Notes: generated by a model not told the origin, from the sequence alone. A stretch of 64,000 nt of DNA from CAZMCH01 sp964564735 (GCA_964564735.1 CAZMCH010000007.1:14529-78528); one strand, 5' to 3'; positions 8,436 to 17,677 are shown, counted from the stretch's first letter. Program-made: numbers and translations.

Positions 8436-9176
8436 TTAGGGGATTACCTTTATCTTGCCCCATGTAGCGGTCAAACCAGTTTTACTATTTACAGCCATTG
8501 TAATACCTTCCATATCGCTAATTATTTCAGCAGGCTTTAAGGCTCTTCTATACATGGCAAATTCATCAACGACACCAGTAAATAACTTGCCAACTTCCAA
8601 AGGCTCTATTGTTTCTGGCACTATATTTACAGGGGACTTAGCTCTGCTTTTTTCTACGCTATCAATATATAGTATTAATTCTTCGCCACTAAAAACTGAC
8701 GCTATATGATACCATTTCTTTAAGTCAAATGATCCCGCAGGTGCAATTGCCCTTGAGTCAACTTTATTAATGCCCCAATATATCTGACCATCACTCCAGG
8801 GCTGTAATAGATAGCTTAACCCAGGCCAATTAGTTCCCTTTAACACTAGGTTGGTATTTTGCTGGGTATCTTGCTTTGCCCAGATTTCTATTGTAAGGGC
8901 TTTCATGCCATCAAGCAAGTCATTATCGGGAACTTGAATATGAGTGCCTGATGTAAACTCCAATCCCTTATTCCTGTGTGCATCAATCCACTTATAATCT
9001 TTACCAGTAATCTTACCATCTAGTTTATTTGGAGATAAGTCTTTTACAGTATCTCCATTGCCATCATCCATCGGCAGATATATGATAAGATCGGGATCAA
9101 CCAGAGCAAAAAGATTTGTTACAAGACAAAGACTCAATGTAATACAAAAAGCTACTAAAAAATAAGTTTTTTTCAT
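8436..9176 (-). CDS. Secreted LamG-domain protein with WG tail
   Basis: 246 residues. Signal peptide 1-24 (MKKTYFLVAFC...NLFA), then one LamG/concanavalin-like jellyroll: LIIYLPMDDGNGDTVKDLSPN is the typical start and LKKWYHIASVFSGEELILYIDS the central strands. VVDEFAMYRRALKPAEI is the conserved end. The final residues read NSKTGLTATWGKIKVIP, the shared C-terminal tail. SD GGAGG lies 8 bases before ATG 9176. Location is periplasmic or cell surface. The LamG fold suggests glycan binding or a structural role; no catalytic residues are evident. Confidence 0.85.
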   Translation of the reverse strand: MKKTYFLVAFCITLSLCLVTNLFALVDPDLIIYLPMDDGNGDTVKDLSPNKLDGKITGKDYKWIDAHRNKGLEFTSGTHIQVPDNDLLDGMKALTIEIWAKQDTQQNTNLVLKGTNWPGLSYLLQPWSDGQIYWGINKVDSRAIAPAGSFDLKKWYHIASVFSGEELILYIDSVEKSRAKSPVNIVPETIEPLEVGKLFTGVVDEFAMYRRALKPAEIISDMEGITMAVNSKTGLTATWGKIKVIP

Positions 9177-9214
9177 GTAATAACCTCCATTTTACTTAAA
9201 AGACTAGGTCATTC

Positions 9215-10084
9215 TTATGACCTTATAAATCTGCGAAGTGGAACAGCCCCACCGATCAATCCTATAAATGCGCCTGCTCCAACTACCATTCCTACTTGCT
9301 CAAGAGATAAAAATCTTTCTATGTTTATATCCAAAACAAGAAGATTAAAAAATCCATAAACATTAAAAAGCCCGTATAATACGGAAACTCCCAAAACACT
9401 CCCAATAAAGCCTTCAAGTATTCCTTGAAGTAACAAAGGAATTCTGATAAAGGCATTTGTTGCACCCACAAGACGCATAATCTTTATCTCTTCTCTACGA
9501 ACATAAGTTGTTATCGCTATCGAAAAAAATATGATAACAATCGATGAAAGGCTCATTATGGTAAATATTATCAATATAATCATTTCAGCACTCTTGATGA
9601 ATTTTGACGCTTCGCCTGAATGTTGAACATCTTCAATACCATCAAATTTGCTAATTTTTTCTGCAAGCTCTTTTACTTTATTTAGAGCATCATCAGTTAC
9701 CTCTATCTCAAAGGAACTCGGTAAGGGATTTGACTTATCAAGCCCATCTAATATATCTCTTTTTTCGCCAAACATTTCTCTTGTTTTGCGAAGTGCCTCT
9801 TCTTTAGAAACATATCTTACTGAACTTACTTGTGATAAAGCACCAATTTTATTTTGTATCTCTTTTCTTCTAGCATCAGCAACATCGTCCTTTAGAAAGG
9901 CAACTATAAACGGTGATTTTTTTAATGTTTCAAGTTGCGTATTCAGATAGTTTGTTACAATGAAAAGCAAGCTAAACACCATCATTGTTAAGGCAACTAT
10001 GGTTATGCTTAACCAGCCAATAACCCCGCTATGCCTTATATTTGAAAAAGTTTCATGCCATACGTAAGCCATTTCAATCCTCAA
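9215..10084 (-). CDS. ftsX: Cell-division ABC transporter permease FtsX
   Basis: 289 residues, normal for FtsX. One membrane segment lies near residues 20-45, then a periplasmic loop with the usual VSSVRYVSKEEALRK pattern, then three membrane segments in the C-terminal half. The motif REEIKIMRLVGATNAFIR, conserved in FtsX, is present. With FtsE it couples ATP hydrolysis to activation of septal wall hydrolases at the inner membrane. Its start overlaps the end of ftsE by 11 bases, so the pair is co-translated. No other division gene is in the window. Confidence 0.93.
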   Translation of the reverse strand: MRIEMAYVWHETFSNIRHSGVIGWLSITIVALTMMVFSLLFIVTNYLNTQLETLKKSPFIVAFLKDDVADARRKEIQNKIGALSQVSSVRYVSKEEALRKTREMFGEKRDILDGLDKSNPLPSSFEIEVTDDALNKVKELAEKISKFDGIEDVQHSGEASKFIKSAEMIILIIFTIMSLSSIVIIFFSIAITTYVRREEIKIMRLVGATNAFIRIPLLLQGILEGFIGSVLGVSVLYGLFNVYGFFNLLVLDINIERFLSLEQVGMVVGAGAFIGLIGGAVPLRRFIRS

Positions 10085-10766
10085 CTATCCTGCCTTGCTC
10101 AAATTTGATTATGCGTTTATTTAAATATTCCGCAAGGCTTATATCGTGTGTAGCAATGACAACAGTTGCGCCTCTCCTATTGAATCTTTCAAATAAGTTC
10201 ATAATATCAATGGCAAGATGCGGGTCAAGATTTCCCGTTGGTTCATCAGCTAATATTATTGGAGGATCATTTACAATAGCCCTTGCTATCGCTTCACGCT
10301 GTTGTTCTCCACCTGATATATCTTCAGGAAGAGCATTTTTCCTATGCGTAAGGTTAGTCCATTCCAATACCCTCTCAACGTTTCTCTTTACCATTGCCCT
10401 TTTTACGCCTGCAACATGAAGAGCAATTGCGATATTTTGAGCTACTGTTCTTTTTGGCAATAACTTAAAGTCCTGAAATACTACGCCAACATGCCTTCTA
10501 TATTTTGGAACTTGGGAATCTCTGAGATTTTGAAGCTCAAACCCCGCAACCTTTATTTTTCCACTTGTTGGAACTAATGCCCTATGAAGCAAACTCAGGA
10601 CAGTGCTTTTTCCTGCACCGCTTGATCCGACAAGAAAGACAAATTCTCCCCTATCAACCGAAAAGGTGATATTATGAAGGACAACTGCATCTTTCTTATA
10701 CCTCATAGAAACATTATCAAACTGGATTATTTTCTCGTTAGTATTTCCGATTATTTTGTTATCCAT
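10074..10766 (-). CDS. ftsE: Cell-division ABC transporter ATPase FtsE
   Basis: 230 residues. Walker A GSSGAGKST, Q-loop VVFQDFKLLP, signature ISGGEQQRE and Walker B IILADEPTG followed by the H-loop ATHD are all intact. It is the cytoplasmic ATPase partner of FtsX. The N-terminus is about 10 residues longer than the typical FtsE (MDNKIIGNTNEKIIQFDNVSMRY). It is the first gene of a two-gene unit. Confidence 0.93.
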   Translation of the reverse strand: MDNKIIGNTNEKIIQFDNVSMRYKKDAVVLHNITFSVDRGEFVFLVGSSGAGKSTVLSLLHRALVPTSGKIKVAGFELQNLRDSQVPKYRRHVGVVFQDFKLLPKRTVAQNIAIALHVAGVKRAMVKRNVERVLEWTNLTHRKNALPEDISGGEQQREAIARAIVNDPPIILADEPTGNLDPHLAIDIMNLFERFNRRGATVVIATHDISLAEYLNKRIIKFEQGRIVED

Positions 10767-10820
10767 GTCAGTATCTCTCTGTTATATTAATTTCCATATT
10801 TGGCAGTGCATTAATAAACC

Positions 10821-10856
10821 AAAAAAATCGTGCCACTGGCAACTTGCTTGCAAGTG
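10821..10856 (-). terminator. Probable terminator of the GH4 gene
   Basis: Downstream of the minus-strand GH4 stop, the minus strand reads TGCC-AGT-GGCA, then CGA and seven T (complement of 10821-10827). A second palindrome, ACTTGC-TT-GCAAGT on the plus strand (10841-10854), lies just before it. The stem is short, so efficiency is uncertain. Confidence 0.5.
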
Positions 10857-10876
10857 TAATACACTATAGATTGATA

Positions 10877-12181
10877 CTATTTCATATACGCCAATAGATC
10901 GCCTTCTGCATCAACCATTTCGTCAAACATCTGTTTTATCTGTGCTGTTGTGCATACAGCGGAAGTTATAGGATCTAGCAATAAGGCATAATAAGCCTTC
11001 CTGAGATCACGTTCAAGAACTGCCTGCGTTGTCAAAGCCTGAACCGCAATATTTGAATTGTTAAGCCCCGCTAACTGTGTTGGTATTTCACCGACATAAC
11101 AAGGTCTAACACCCGTATTATCAATCAGGCATGGCACTTCAACACAGCAATCACTAGGCAGATTTGTGATTATGCCATTATTCATAACATTGCCATTTAT
11201 CCTGACAGGATTATTAGTCTCACAGGCATAGATAATGCTTGATGCATATTCGTTTGATTTATGAAGCTCAATGGGCTTCTCGCCTGAAATCTGTTTCTGC
11301 ATTTCTTCGCTTCGCCTTTGCCATCCGCCATCACTTGGGCTTTCCTTATTAGGCGTTCTACTGCCAAGCCCAAATTCCTTTTTCGTTTCTTCGTCTTTAC
11401 GATAATATGGCACATATTCCGACATGTGCGTTGACGACTCTGTTACAAAAGAATCAAAATGACGGAATATATCAAACCTGACTTTATCTTTTGCATAAAT
11501 ATCAGGATTTTCCATCGCTTCTCTTAGCAAGGGATAGGCGTCTTTACCTTTCCAATAGAAACGAAGAAACCAAGCCATGTGGTTTATACCCGCAACCCAA
11601 TAAGAAATTTCATTGTTGGGCTTACCGATATAGCTTGCTAATTGATTTGATGTTCCCTGAACGCTATGGCATAAACCAAGCAATCTAACTCCAGTTGCCT
11701 CATTTAATATCCAGCATAGCATCGCCATCGGGTTAGTGTAATTCAGCACAAGGGCGTCAGGACACATCTTTTTGACGTCATGACATATTTCTAACATCAC
11801 TGGCGCGGTTCGTAATGTGCGGAAGATTCCGCCCGGCGAAACTGTATCCGCAACGGACTGATCCACGCCATAAGATCGGGGGATCATAACCTCATGGTAG
11901 TATGGAACGCCATCATAAGCCGGACCGCCCACGCTGATTGCAGTTATCACATAATCCGCACCCTCCATAACGTCTTTTCGGTCAACTGCACCTTCAACTT
12001 TAGTCGGCAGGTTATTTACTTCCGCCGCCTTTTTGACGAACTCAACCACCGGATCAAGGTGTTTTTGATTGATGTCAACAAGGCTTATCGTGCCGTCCTG
12101 CAATTCCGGATAAGCCATAATATCAAGCGAAAGTCTCTGCCCAAAGCCACTCCCCGCACCGATTATAACTATCTTTGCCAT
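10877..12181 (-). CDS. GH4 family alpha-glycosidase (CHSV type, alpha-galactosidase-like)
   Basis: 434 residues. N-terminal NAD-binding motif GAGSGFG (8-14), NYTNPM near 147-152, metal-ligand motif CHSVQ at 171-175, and GINHMAWF shortly after. GH4 enzymes use NAD+ and Mn2+ through a redox-elimination route. CHSV is the variant associated with MelA-type alpha-galactosidases, while other letters mark glucosidases or uronidases, so galactoside is the best guess. It is cytoplasmic. The uronate-isomerase-like gene lies 52 bases upstream in the same direction, which leaves open a uronoside substrate. Confidence 0.88.
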   Translation of the reverse strand: MAKIVIIGAGSGFGQRLSLDIMAYPELQDGTISLVDINQKHLDPVVEFVKKAAEVNNLPTKVEGAVDRKDVMEGADYVITAISVGGPAYDGVPYYHEVMIPRSYGVDQSVADTVSPGGIFRTLRTAPVMLEICHDVKKMCPDALVLNYTNPMAMLCWILNEATGVRLLGLCHSVQGTSNQLASYIGKPNNEISYWVAGINHMAWFLRFYWKGKDAYPLLREAMENPDIYAKDKVRFDIFRHFDSFVTESSTHMSEYVPYYRKDEETKKEFGLGSRTPNKESPSDGGWQRRSEEMQKQISGEKPIELHKSNEYASSIIYACETNNPVRINGNVMNNGIITNLPSDCCVEVPCLIDNTGVRPCYVGEIPTQLAGLNNSNIAVQALTTQAVLERDLRKAYYALLLDPITSAVCTTAQIKQMFDEMVDAEGDLLAYMK

Positions 12182-12233
12182 ATATTCTCTCCCAAAATGT
12201 AGAGACAGGTTTCAAACCTATATCTAAAATATT

Positions 12234-13514
12234 CTACACCAATGAAAATATCTCAACGCTGTTATCCCAAAGCATAGCCTTTGCAACCTTCAGAGCCATA
12301 TCTTCATTCATATAGCCATCTTCCACAATATCAGCCAATGCTTTTGAAAGCGACCTTATGTATAGCTTTATCTTCGCTATCGTCCATTCAATATAATAGC
12401 TATCCGAATACCAGCCGACTAGCTTTGGATAAGGAACAGCTTGCAATCTTTCAATAATTGCAGTCTTTATCAATTCAGGATAAAATGTATACCACCAATG
12501 CCCTGAATAATAGCAATTCGCAAAGGTCTTTGCATATATAGTCATCTCGTGATTAAGCAAGGTGTTTAATATGCTAAATATCATCTTTACATTCGGGAAT
12601 CTGTTGAGCGCATCCCTGAACGTCTTTACCATATCAAGGTTTGTTGAGAATCCATCCCATTCTAACCTATGATGTATCTTCCTGTCAACACCCAACATTA
12701 ATTGGAACGGAAGATTATTATCATGGCACATCTCAAATAAAGTATAAAGCATGAATGATTGCAGACGCATTAATTCATCATCAGTTAGACGCTTTCCTTG
12801 CAGAACCTTGCCATAAAGCCCTTCTGCATCAGCAGACGCAACAGGAAATGCCTGAAATGTCGGTGGCAAAGATATTGCCATTGAGCCGACTTTGATACTA
12901 ACGAACTTGTCAACGACTTTGTTTATGCCAGATTTCAGATCGGATAAATTATTTATTGATGATCCTGTCATTTTTTCTAGTTTCTCACGGGTTGCTATCT
13001 CCTGAATATCAAGCACCCATTCGTCAGTTCTCAGGCTAGGCACAAAGGAATCCCTATCACAATTTGATAAATCCTCGTCAGGCAAATTAGTTAAGAATGA
13101 TTTATTTATATTTATGCTTGCCAATGCCTTTTTATACCAGCCATCCTCCGCCATCGTCTTTGACGCAATATCGCATAAATCTTTATAATTGCTTTCGTTG
13201 ACTGTATCGCCCTCAAAGCCCAAAGCCTTGCATATCGTCATAAATCCCCACCAAGTCGTTGTGTTGCTTATCTTTGGTATATAGGGAAGGGCATTTTTCA
13301 CACATTCATCAGGCGGAGTTTCTTTGCTCATCAGCCTTTCAACGTCCATGCCGACGGTTGATAACTCCATCCTGATATAATGATAGCTGAATATGTTGCC
13401 TATCAATCCTGCTGATGGTGTTCGGTGCTGTAAATGCGTATGCGGGTCAATAATCTGTATTTTGCTGATTTCACTTTCAAGCCTTTTGGCTAGTTTAGAT
13501 AATGGAGTTTGCAT
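12234..13514 (-). CDS. Uronate-isomerase (UxaC)-like amidohydrolase-fold protein
   Basis: 426 residues. IIDPHTHL near the N-terminus supplies the HxH metal pair of the amidohydrolase superfamily. The segments TTWWGFMTICKALGF, NLPFQLMLGVDRKIHH and VGWYSDSYYIEW fit the glucuronate-isomerase group, though the match is distant. Such enzymes interconvert glucuronate/galacturonate with fructuronate/tagaturonate in the cytoplasm. It is upstream of the GH4 gene in one operon, while altronate dehydratase genes lie at 47.5 kb. Together they hint at uronic-acid use. The exact substrate is unproven. Confidence 0.65.
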   Translation of the reverse strand: MQTPLSKLAKRLESEISKIQIIDPHTHLQHRTPSAGLIGNIFSYHYIRMELSTVGMDVERLMSKETPPDECVKNALPYIPKISNTTTWWGFMTICKALGFEGDTVNESNYKDLCDIASKTMAEDGWYKKALASININKSFLTNLPDEDLSNCDRDSFVPSLRTDEWVLDIQEIATREKLEKMTGSSINNLSDLKSGINKVVDKFVSIKVGSMAISLPPTFQAFPVASADAEGLYGKVLQGKRLTDDELMRLQSFMLYTLFEMCHDNNLPFQLMLGVDRKIHHRLEWDGFSTNLDMVKTFRDALNRFPNVKMIFSILNTLLNHEMTIYAKTFANCYYSGHWWYTFYPELIKTAIIERLQAVPYPKLVGWYSDSYYIEWTIAKIKLYIRSLSKALADIVEDGYMNEDMALKVAKAMLWDNSVEIFSLV

Positions 13515-13602
13515 AGTTTTTCTCCTGTATTGATAATTTATCTTTCTTTGTCATTCCAGCAAAGGCTGGAAACTGTAATCTGTTCTTAAACTTGCTTAAT
13601 TG

Positions 13603-13640
13603 CATTTGTGATAGCCTGATATATCGAGCTACCACAAATG
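13603..13640. other. Intergenic hairpin below the LamG gene
   Basis: CATTTGTG (13603-13610) pairs with CACAAATG (13633-13640), and TAGC/GCTA extends the stem after a one-base mismatch. It lies 22 bases past the stop of the minus-strand LamG gene and ahead of the uronate-isomerase-like gene. It may act as a weak terminator; there is no strong T-run. A GTCATTCCAGCAAAGGCTGG repeat-like sequence sits nearby at 13549. Confidence 0.5.
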
Positions 13641-13661
13641 ATCTTTATTTTTTCAAAATTA

Positions 13662-14450
13662 TTACTTTTTTATATTACCCCAAGTGGATGTAAGTCTTTC
13701 TATGGGAGATACCTCAAGAACTCCTTTGTTAATACCACCCATTACAACTTTGATTTCATTATCATTAAGAGCCTTATTAAAAATCGCAACATCGTCTATC
13801 TTACCTGCGAACCATCTGTCATAATGAACCATAAAGACAAGAGGTTGAGTGTTTTCGCCATATTTTGCATCAACCGCAGGAGCAGAGCCATCTTCTTTGC
13901 CATCTACATAGACTTTAACTTCTTTTCCAGCTTTCATACATACAACATGATGCCATTGTCCATCATTAATAACAGTTTTACCGACTGCGCGGGAATTTAC
14001 TGCATTTGTATCTCTCAGAAAAAAGTCAATTGTCCCTGTTTTTAGATAATAAATGAGATACCACGGTTTAGCATCACCACCATTTCCTGCTGTTCTATGA
14101 TAGCCTTTCGTAACAAAACTTGAGTGATCTGATGCGGGGTTCTCATTCCATACCCAACATGCAATCGAAAAATCACCGTCAAACTCAAAAGCAGGATCAT
14201 CTGGAATCATAACATAAGCCTCTGTACCATCAGTGGAAACAGCAGAACCGTATTTTCCGTTTTTATCAATCTTGGCATTGCCAACAAGTTCTCCATTGAA
14301 ACCATTACCAGAATCATCTTTAACTTTTCCACCTTCATCTTTATCAAAAGTCCATGCACCGACTAAACCAATCATTACAGCAAAGGTTGAGCTAATAAAT
14401 AGCAAGTTGATTGACAAAACACAAACCAAAAATAATAGATACTTTTTCAT
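13662..14450 (-). CDS. Secreted LamG-domain protein with WG tail
   Basis: The ATG at 14450 (MKKYLLFLVC) is chosen over an upstream in-frame ATG at 14465 because GGAGGGG lies 7 bases before it. That gives 262 residues. Signal peptide about 1-24, then a LamG jellyroll: LVGAWTFDKDEGGKVKDDSG at the start, FEFDGDFSIACWVW, NDGQWHHVVCMKAGKEVKVYVDG, and KIDDVAIFNKALNDNEI at the end. The last residues, SPIERLTSTWGNIKK, are the best example of the shared tail. Function is probably carbohydrate binding or structural at the cell surface. Confidence 0.86.
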   Translation of the reverse strand: MKKYLLFLVCVLSINLLFISSTFAVMIGLVGAWTFDKDEGGKVKDDSGNGFNGELVGNAKIDKNGKYGSAVSTDGTEAYVMIPDDPAFEFDGDFSIACWVWNENPASDHSSFVTKGYHRTAGNGGDAKPWYLIYYLKTGTIDFFLRDTNAVNSRAVGKTVINDGQWHHVVCMKAGKEVKVYVDGKEDGSAPAVDAKYGENTQPLVFMVHYDRWFAGKIDDVAIFNKALNDNEIKVVMGGINKGVLEVSPIERLTSTWGNIKK

Positions 14451-14645
14451 AACTAGCCCCTCCATAAATAATAAAAGGCTCTTACCAGATTATACTTTTC
14501 TTTTATTATTCCATTATACTACCTAATTGTTACTTAATCAATATTTTGATTTAAAAACGAACCTTTTTATAGAAAACATCGTCAAAATAATCGTAAATAA
14601 AAGGACAAAAAAGAATGGCAAATTATTTGCAGTATATTTTGATTA

Positions 14646-14733
14646 ATGAGTTATTTTTGAAAAATATCTAATAAAAAATTTGAACTTTTTTGCCCTTTTG
14701 GTTGTTTAATAATATAGAAGTCAAATAACTCAT
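14646..14733. repeat. 11-bp inverted repeat in the promoter region of the 14762 gene
   Basis: ATGAGTTATTT (14646-14656) and its exact reverse complement AAATAACTCAT (14723-14733) are 66 bases apart, inside the 311-bp gap 14451-14761. The second arm lies just upstream of the SD (AAGGAG) of the 14762 gene. Possible roles are paired operator half-sites with looping, or a long-range leader fold. Nothing else stands out in this gap apart from A/T-runs and a weak TTGAAC/TTTAAT pair. Confidence 0.4.
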
Positions 14734-14761
14734 AAATCAATTTAAATAAGGAGAATTCTCA

Positions 14762-15091
14762 ATGCTTACAGAAATTTCAAATGGGTCAATAGCTTTTGAC
14801 AATGGCATGTTTTCATTCAATTCGGGAATAGGAGTAACAAATAAATCCTCATCAATTGATGCTTTGGAGAAATTGGGATTGATAAAATCATACACTGATA
14901 TTGTGATCTCATCTGCACTAAAATATTCCAATCAAACAGGAACTCCACTTACACAAATGATAAAGGTTGGATTTGTAGCTCTTATAAAATTAATAAGGGC
15001 AAATTACTCAAATACCAATATAAATTATGAAAGCTATTTGAAAATTGGGATTGAAAATGCAATGATGGATTTTATACAAAAATCCATCTAA
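14762..15091 (+). CDS. Unrecognised 109-residue protein
   Basis: Start ATG 14762 has AAGGAG 8 bases upstream. The protein is soluble with no signal peptide or cysteine clusters: MLTEISNGSIAFDNGMFSFN, then a helical part (TDIVISSALKYSNQTGTPL) and an Asn/Tyr-rich end. I do not recognise the family. It ends 30 bases before the CDP-alcohol transferase start and may be in that transcript. The good SD and the following gene make it likely to be expressed. Confidence 0.55.
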   Translation: MLTEISNGSIAFDNGMFSFNSGIGVTNKSSSIDALEKLGLIKSYTDIVISSALKYSNQTGTPLTQMIKVGFVALIKLIRANYSNTNINYESYLKIGIENAMMDFIQKSI

Positions 15092-15121
15092 TTGCATTGG
15101 ATTCGGAAGGAACGGTATATT

Positions 15122-15751
15122 ATGTCTGCAAACATGATTACTCTCGTTAGATTATTGCTTGTGTTCGTTGTTGTTGCATTATTCAATATAAATTTTTATG
15201 CTAATTTGGCAATGCTTATAATGACAATAATTATTATAGCTATGGATTGGGCAGATGGATATGTTGCAAGAAAAAAGGGCATTGCTTCTGATTTTGGTGC
15301 TTTATTTGATATTGCTGGGGATCGCATAGTTGAAAACGTGCTTTGGATATATTTTGCGGTTATTGGATTAGTTCCATTCTGGGTCCCTATAATAGTTGTA
15401 GTTAGAGGATTTATAACTGATTTTATCAGAAGTATCGCATTTACAAAGGGCAAAACTCCGTTTGGGAAAAAGACAATGATGGACTCAACATGGGCAAAAG
15501 CTCTTGTTAGCTCAAGGATCAGCAGGGGCATATATGCGGTGTCAAAAGTTGTTGCGTTCTGCTATCTTGCAGGAATATTAACGTTGAAAAGCGCAATAAC
15601 CCAATTTTCCTTATCTATGCCCGATACATTGATGAATGTTTTACTTATAATCGGTGCTGTTATAGTTTATGTAACAATTGCCATGTGTATTATCAGGGGA
15701 TTACCTGTGATATGGGATGGCAGAAAATATCTGACTACTGATATGTCGTAA
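15122..15751 (+). CDS. CDP-alcohol phosphatidyltransferase (PgsA-like)
   Basis: Start is set at ATG 15122 (MSANMITLVRLLL), which has GGAAGGA upstream, rather than the ATG at 15092. That gives 209 residues. The CDP-alcohol motif is complete: D-W-A-D-G-Y-V-A-R, then G, then D-x3-D (DWADGYVARKKG, then FDIAGD). About five membrane segments are visible. The family transfers phosphatidyl groups from CDP-diacylglycerol, most often to glycerol-3-phosphate for PG synthesis, at the inner membrane. The acceptor is not settled by sequence. Confidence 0.85.
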   Translation: MSANMITLVRLLLVFVVVALFNINFYANLAMLIMTIIIIAMDWADGYVARKKGIASDFGALFDIAGDRIVENVLWIYFAVIGLVPFWVPIIVVVRGFITDFIRSIAFTKGKTPFGKKTMMDSTWAKALVSSRISRGIYAVSKVVAFCYLAGILTLKSAITQFSLSMPDTLMNVLLIIGAVIVYVTIAMCIIRGLPVIWDGRKYLTTDMS

Positions 15752-15756
15752 AAAAT

Positions 15757-16053
15757 ATGGATAATTTAGCAATTCTATTTGTTATTTTAATAATGCTCAT
15801 TGTTATTTTGTGGACTTTTTCACGCTCACGAAGAATTCTTGAGAATTGGGCAATAAATAATGGCTATCAGATTTTATCTGTAAACATAAGGCTATTTCGC
15901 CAGGGTCCATTTTTTTTGACTACATCAAAAAATCAAGTAGTCTATTATGTAACTATCCAAATTCCCGAAGGTATCAAAAATGGCTGGGTAAGATGTGGGA
16001 GTTGGTGGTGGGGAATCCTGCAAGACAAAGCAGAAGTTATATGGGATAAATGA
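15757..16053 (+). CDS. Unrecognised single-pass membrane protein
   Basis: 98 residues starting five bases after the phosphatidyltransferase stop. One membrane segment is near residues 4-20 (LAILFVILIMLIVILWTF), followed by a basic stretch (SRSRRIL) and a soluble beta-rich part ending in GWVRCGSWWWGILQDKAEVIWDK. The positive residues after the helix place the C-terminal domain in the cytoplasm. I recognise no family. The position implies co-expression with the lipid enzyme. Confidence 0.6.
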   Translation: MDNLAILFVILIMLIVILWTFSRSRRILENWAINNGYQILSVNIRLFRQGPFFLTTSKNQVVYYVTIQIPEGIKNGWVRCGSWWWGILQDKAEVIWDK

Positions 16054-16074
16054 TTTATAGTCTATTTTTAAGTC

Positions 16075-16872
16075 TCATTTAAGTAATTCAAGTAAATTCT
16101 CTATTACATAAGTTGGATGTATATCAAACCTTTGTATGTCATCTTTTTTATGCAAGCCTGTAAGAACAAAAGCTGAATCCATACCAAGTTCGTTTGCACC
16201 TTTTACATCTGTATTCAAAAGATCACCAACCATCAATGTCTCTTTAATATCAAGCTTCATTCTCTCCAAAGCTGATTTATATATTTCTGGATACGGTTTA
16301 CCCATGATAGTAGCTTTGGTTTGGGATGCGGTTTCTATAAAGGCGATAATTGATCCTGTTCCCGCAAAAATTTCTCCATTCTCGGCAGGTTTTGCCACAT
16401 CAGGATTAGTTCCGATAAATTCCGCCCCATAAACAGCGATAGCATTTGCAGCATGATCACCAAGTTCCCAATTGAAATCAGTTGTTATTCCAACAATGAC
16501 ATAATGGGTGTTTTTATAATCTTTTGGATCAATTATATTCATTCCTATTTCTTTCATAAGTGTTTTTACTGCATTTCCACATACACATAATATATTTTTT
16601 CTGTCTGGATTTTGTGCAAGTCGCTTTTTGAGATATATAGAAGCAACGTTGCCTGATGTTAAAATATCATTCTCTTCGATTCCTATAATACCCATATTTT
16701 TCACTATTTTTGCATATTCTGTCGCTAATTTTCCTGAATTATTTGTAACAAACATTACTTTATGACCGTTTTTAACTAATGTATTTATAGCTTCAACAGC
16801 CTCGTAAATAATCTCATCACCTCTATATATTACGCCATCCATATCAAAAATATATCCTTTATAAGATTTCAT
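16075..16872 (-). CDS. HAD-superfamily sugar-phosphatase (NagD/class IIA type)
   Basis: 265 residues. Motif I is FDMDGVIYRG, motif II VMFVTNNSG, motif III Lys is in GKPYPEIY, and motif IV is GDLLNTDVKGANELGMDSAFVLTG. The cap between motifs II and III is of the C2a type seen in NagD and p-nitrophenyl-phosphatases. The enzyme dephosphorylates small phospho-metabolites in the cytoplasm; the substrate is unknown. It is followed 20 bases upstream by the endonuclease-III-like gene on the same strand. Confidence 0.9.
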   Translation of the reverse strand: MKSYKGYIFDMDGVIYRGDEIIYEAVEAINTLVKNGHKVMFVTNNSGKLATEYAKIVKNMGIIGIEENDILTSGNVASIYLKKRLAQNPDRKNILCVCGNAVKTLMKEIGMNIIDPKDYKNTHYVIVGITTDFNWELGDHAANAIAVYGAEFIGTNPDVAKPAENGEIFAGTGSIIAFIETASQTKATIMGKPYPEIYKSALERMKLDIKETLMVGDLLNTDVKGANELGMDSAFVLTGLHKKDDIQRFDIHPTYVIENLLELLK

Positions 16873-16892
16873 ATTACCCTTTCTTGTAAAAC

Positions 16893-17525
16893 CTATTTAT
16901 TCATAGGACATGACAAACTACACTCCAAACATATAGGATTTTTTTTGCATAATTCTTTGCAATGCCTGACTATTAGAGCATGGAACTCATTATAGATAAT
17001 AGGATCCGTAGGAAGATTAACCATAAAAAAATGTTGTATTTCATCATAATCAGCTTTTTCCATCCAACCATAGCCAAGTCTTGAGAAAAGTCTTCTTGTA
17101 TAGGCATCTACAACAAATATTGGTCGTCCAAAAGCATATAACAATATGCTGTCAGATGTCTCTCTGCCGATTCCTTTTATGGAAAGCAATTCCTGACGCA
17201 GTTCGTAAACAGGCGCATACATAAACTTTGGATTATCTAATCCCTGTTCTGCAAAATATTCAAGCAGATTCATCAAACGATTGTATTTTATATTAAAAAA
17301 TCCTATGGGCTTGATCAAATCTTTGACCAAATTTTCATCTGCATCAATAAGCGAAAAAAGCCCAAAAAGACCGTTTTTTTCAAGATTATCAATGGCTATA
17401 CTGACATTATGCCATGAGGTATTTTGTGTAAGAACAGCACCAACAATCATCTCAAATTTTGTTTCGGCAGGCCACCAATATTGGGGACCATAAATACAAT
17501 AAAGTTTATTATATATCTCAATCAT
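16893..17525 (-). CDS. Endonuclease III-related DNA glycosylase with Fe-S cluster
   Basis: 210 residues. The helix-hairpin-helix LLSIKGIGRETSDSILLYAFGRPIFVVDAYT carries the conserved Lys-x-Ile-Gly pattern and the catalytic-region Asp in VVDAYT. Five C-terminal cysteines (HCKELCKKNPICLECSLSCP) hold a likely [4Fe-4S] cluster, with spacing different from classical Nth (C-x6-C-x2-C-x5-C). VGAVLTQNTSWHNV is typical of the endonuclease-III-related subgroup in thermophiles and archaea. It acts in base-excision repair in the cytoplasm. Damage specificity is not inferable. Confidence 0.87.
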   Translation of the reverse strand: MIEIYNKLYCIYGPQYWWPAETKFEMIVGAVLTQNTSWHNVSIAIDNLEKNGLFGLFSLIDADENLVKDLIKPIGFFNIKYNRLMNLLEYFAEQGLDNPKFMYAPVYELRQELLSIKGIGRETSDSILLYAFGRPIFVVDAYTRRLFSRLGYGWMEKADYDEIQHFFMVNLPTDPIIYNEFHALIVRHCKELCKKNPICLECSLSCPMNK

Positions 17526-17648
17526 TTTTTAAAAACCTATAAAAGCTTTTTTATTTACTCAAAAAAGTCAGCTGAATTATTATATATTTCAATTCCTTAT
17601 TTAGTCAATACAAATGCTAGATTTGATATAAATCAGGTTTTTATTCAG

Positions 17649-17677
17649 TTGACATCATAGCAAAAATTTCCTAGAAT
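17649..17677 (+). promoter_or_regulatory. Sigma-70-type promoter for the pabBC fusion
   Basis: TTGACA (17649-17654), a 17-base spacer and TAGAAT (17672-17677). The start site would fall near 17684, giving a leader of about 45 nt before ATG 17730. The match to the consensus is 11 of 12. Confidence 0.75.
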
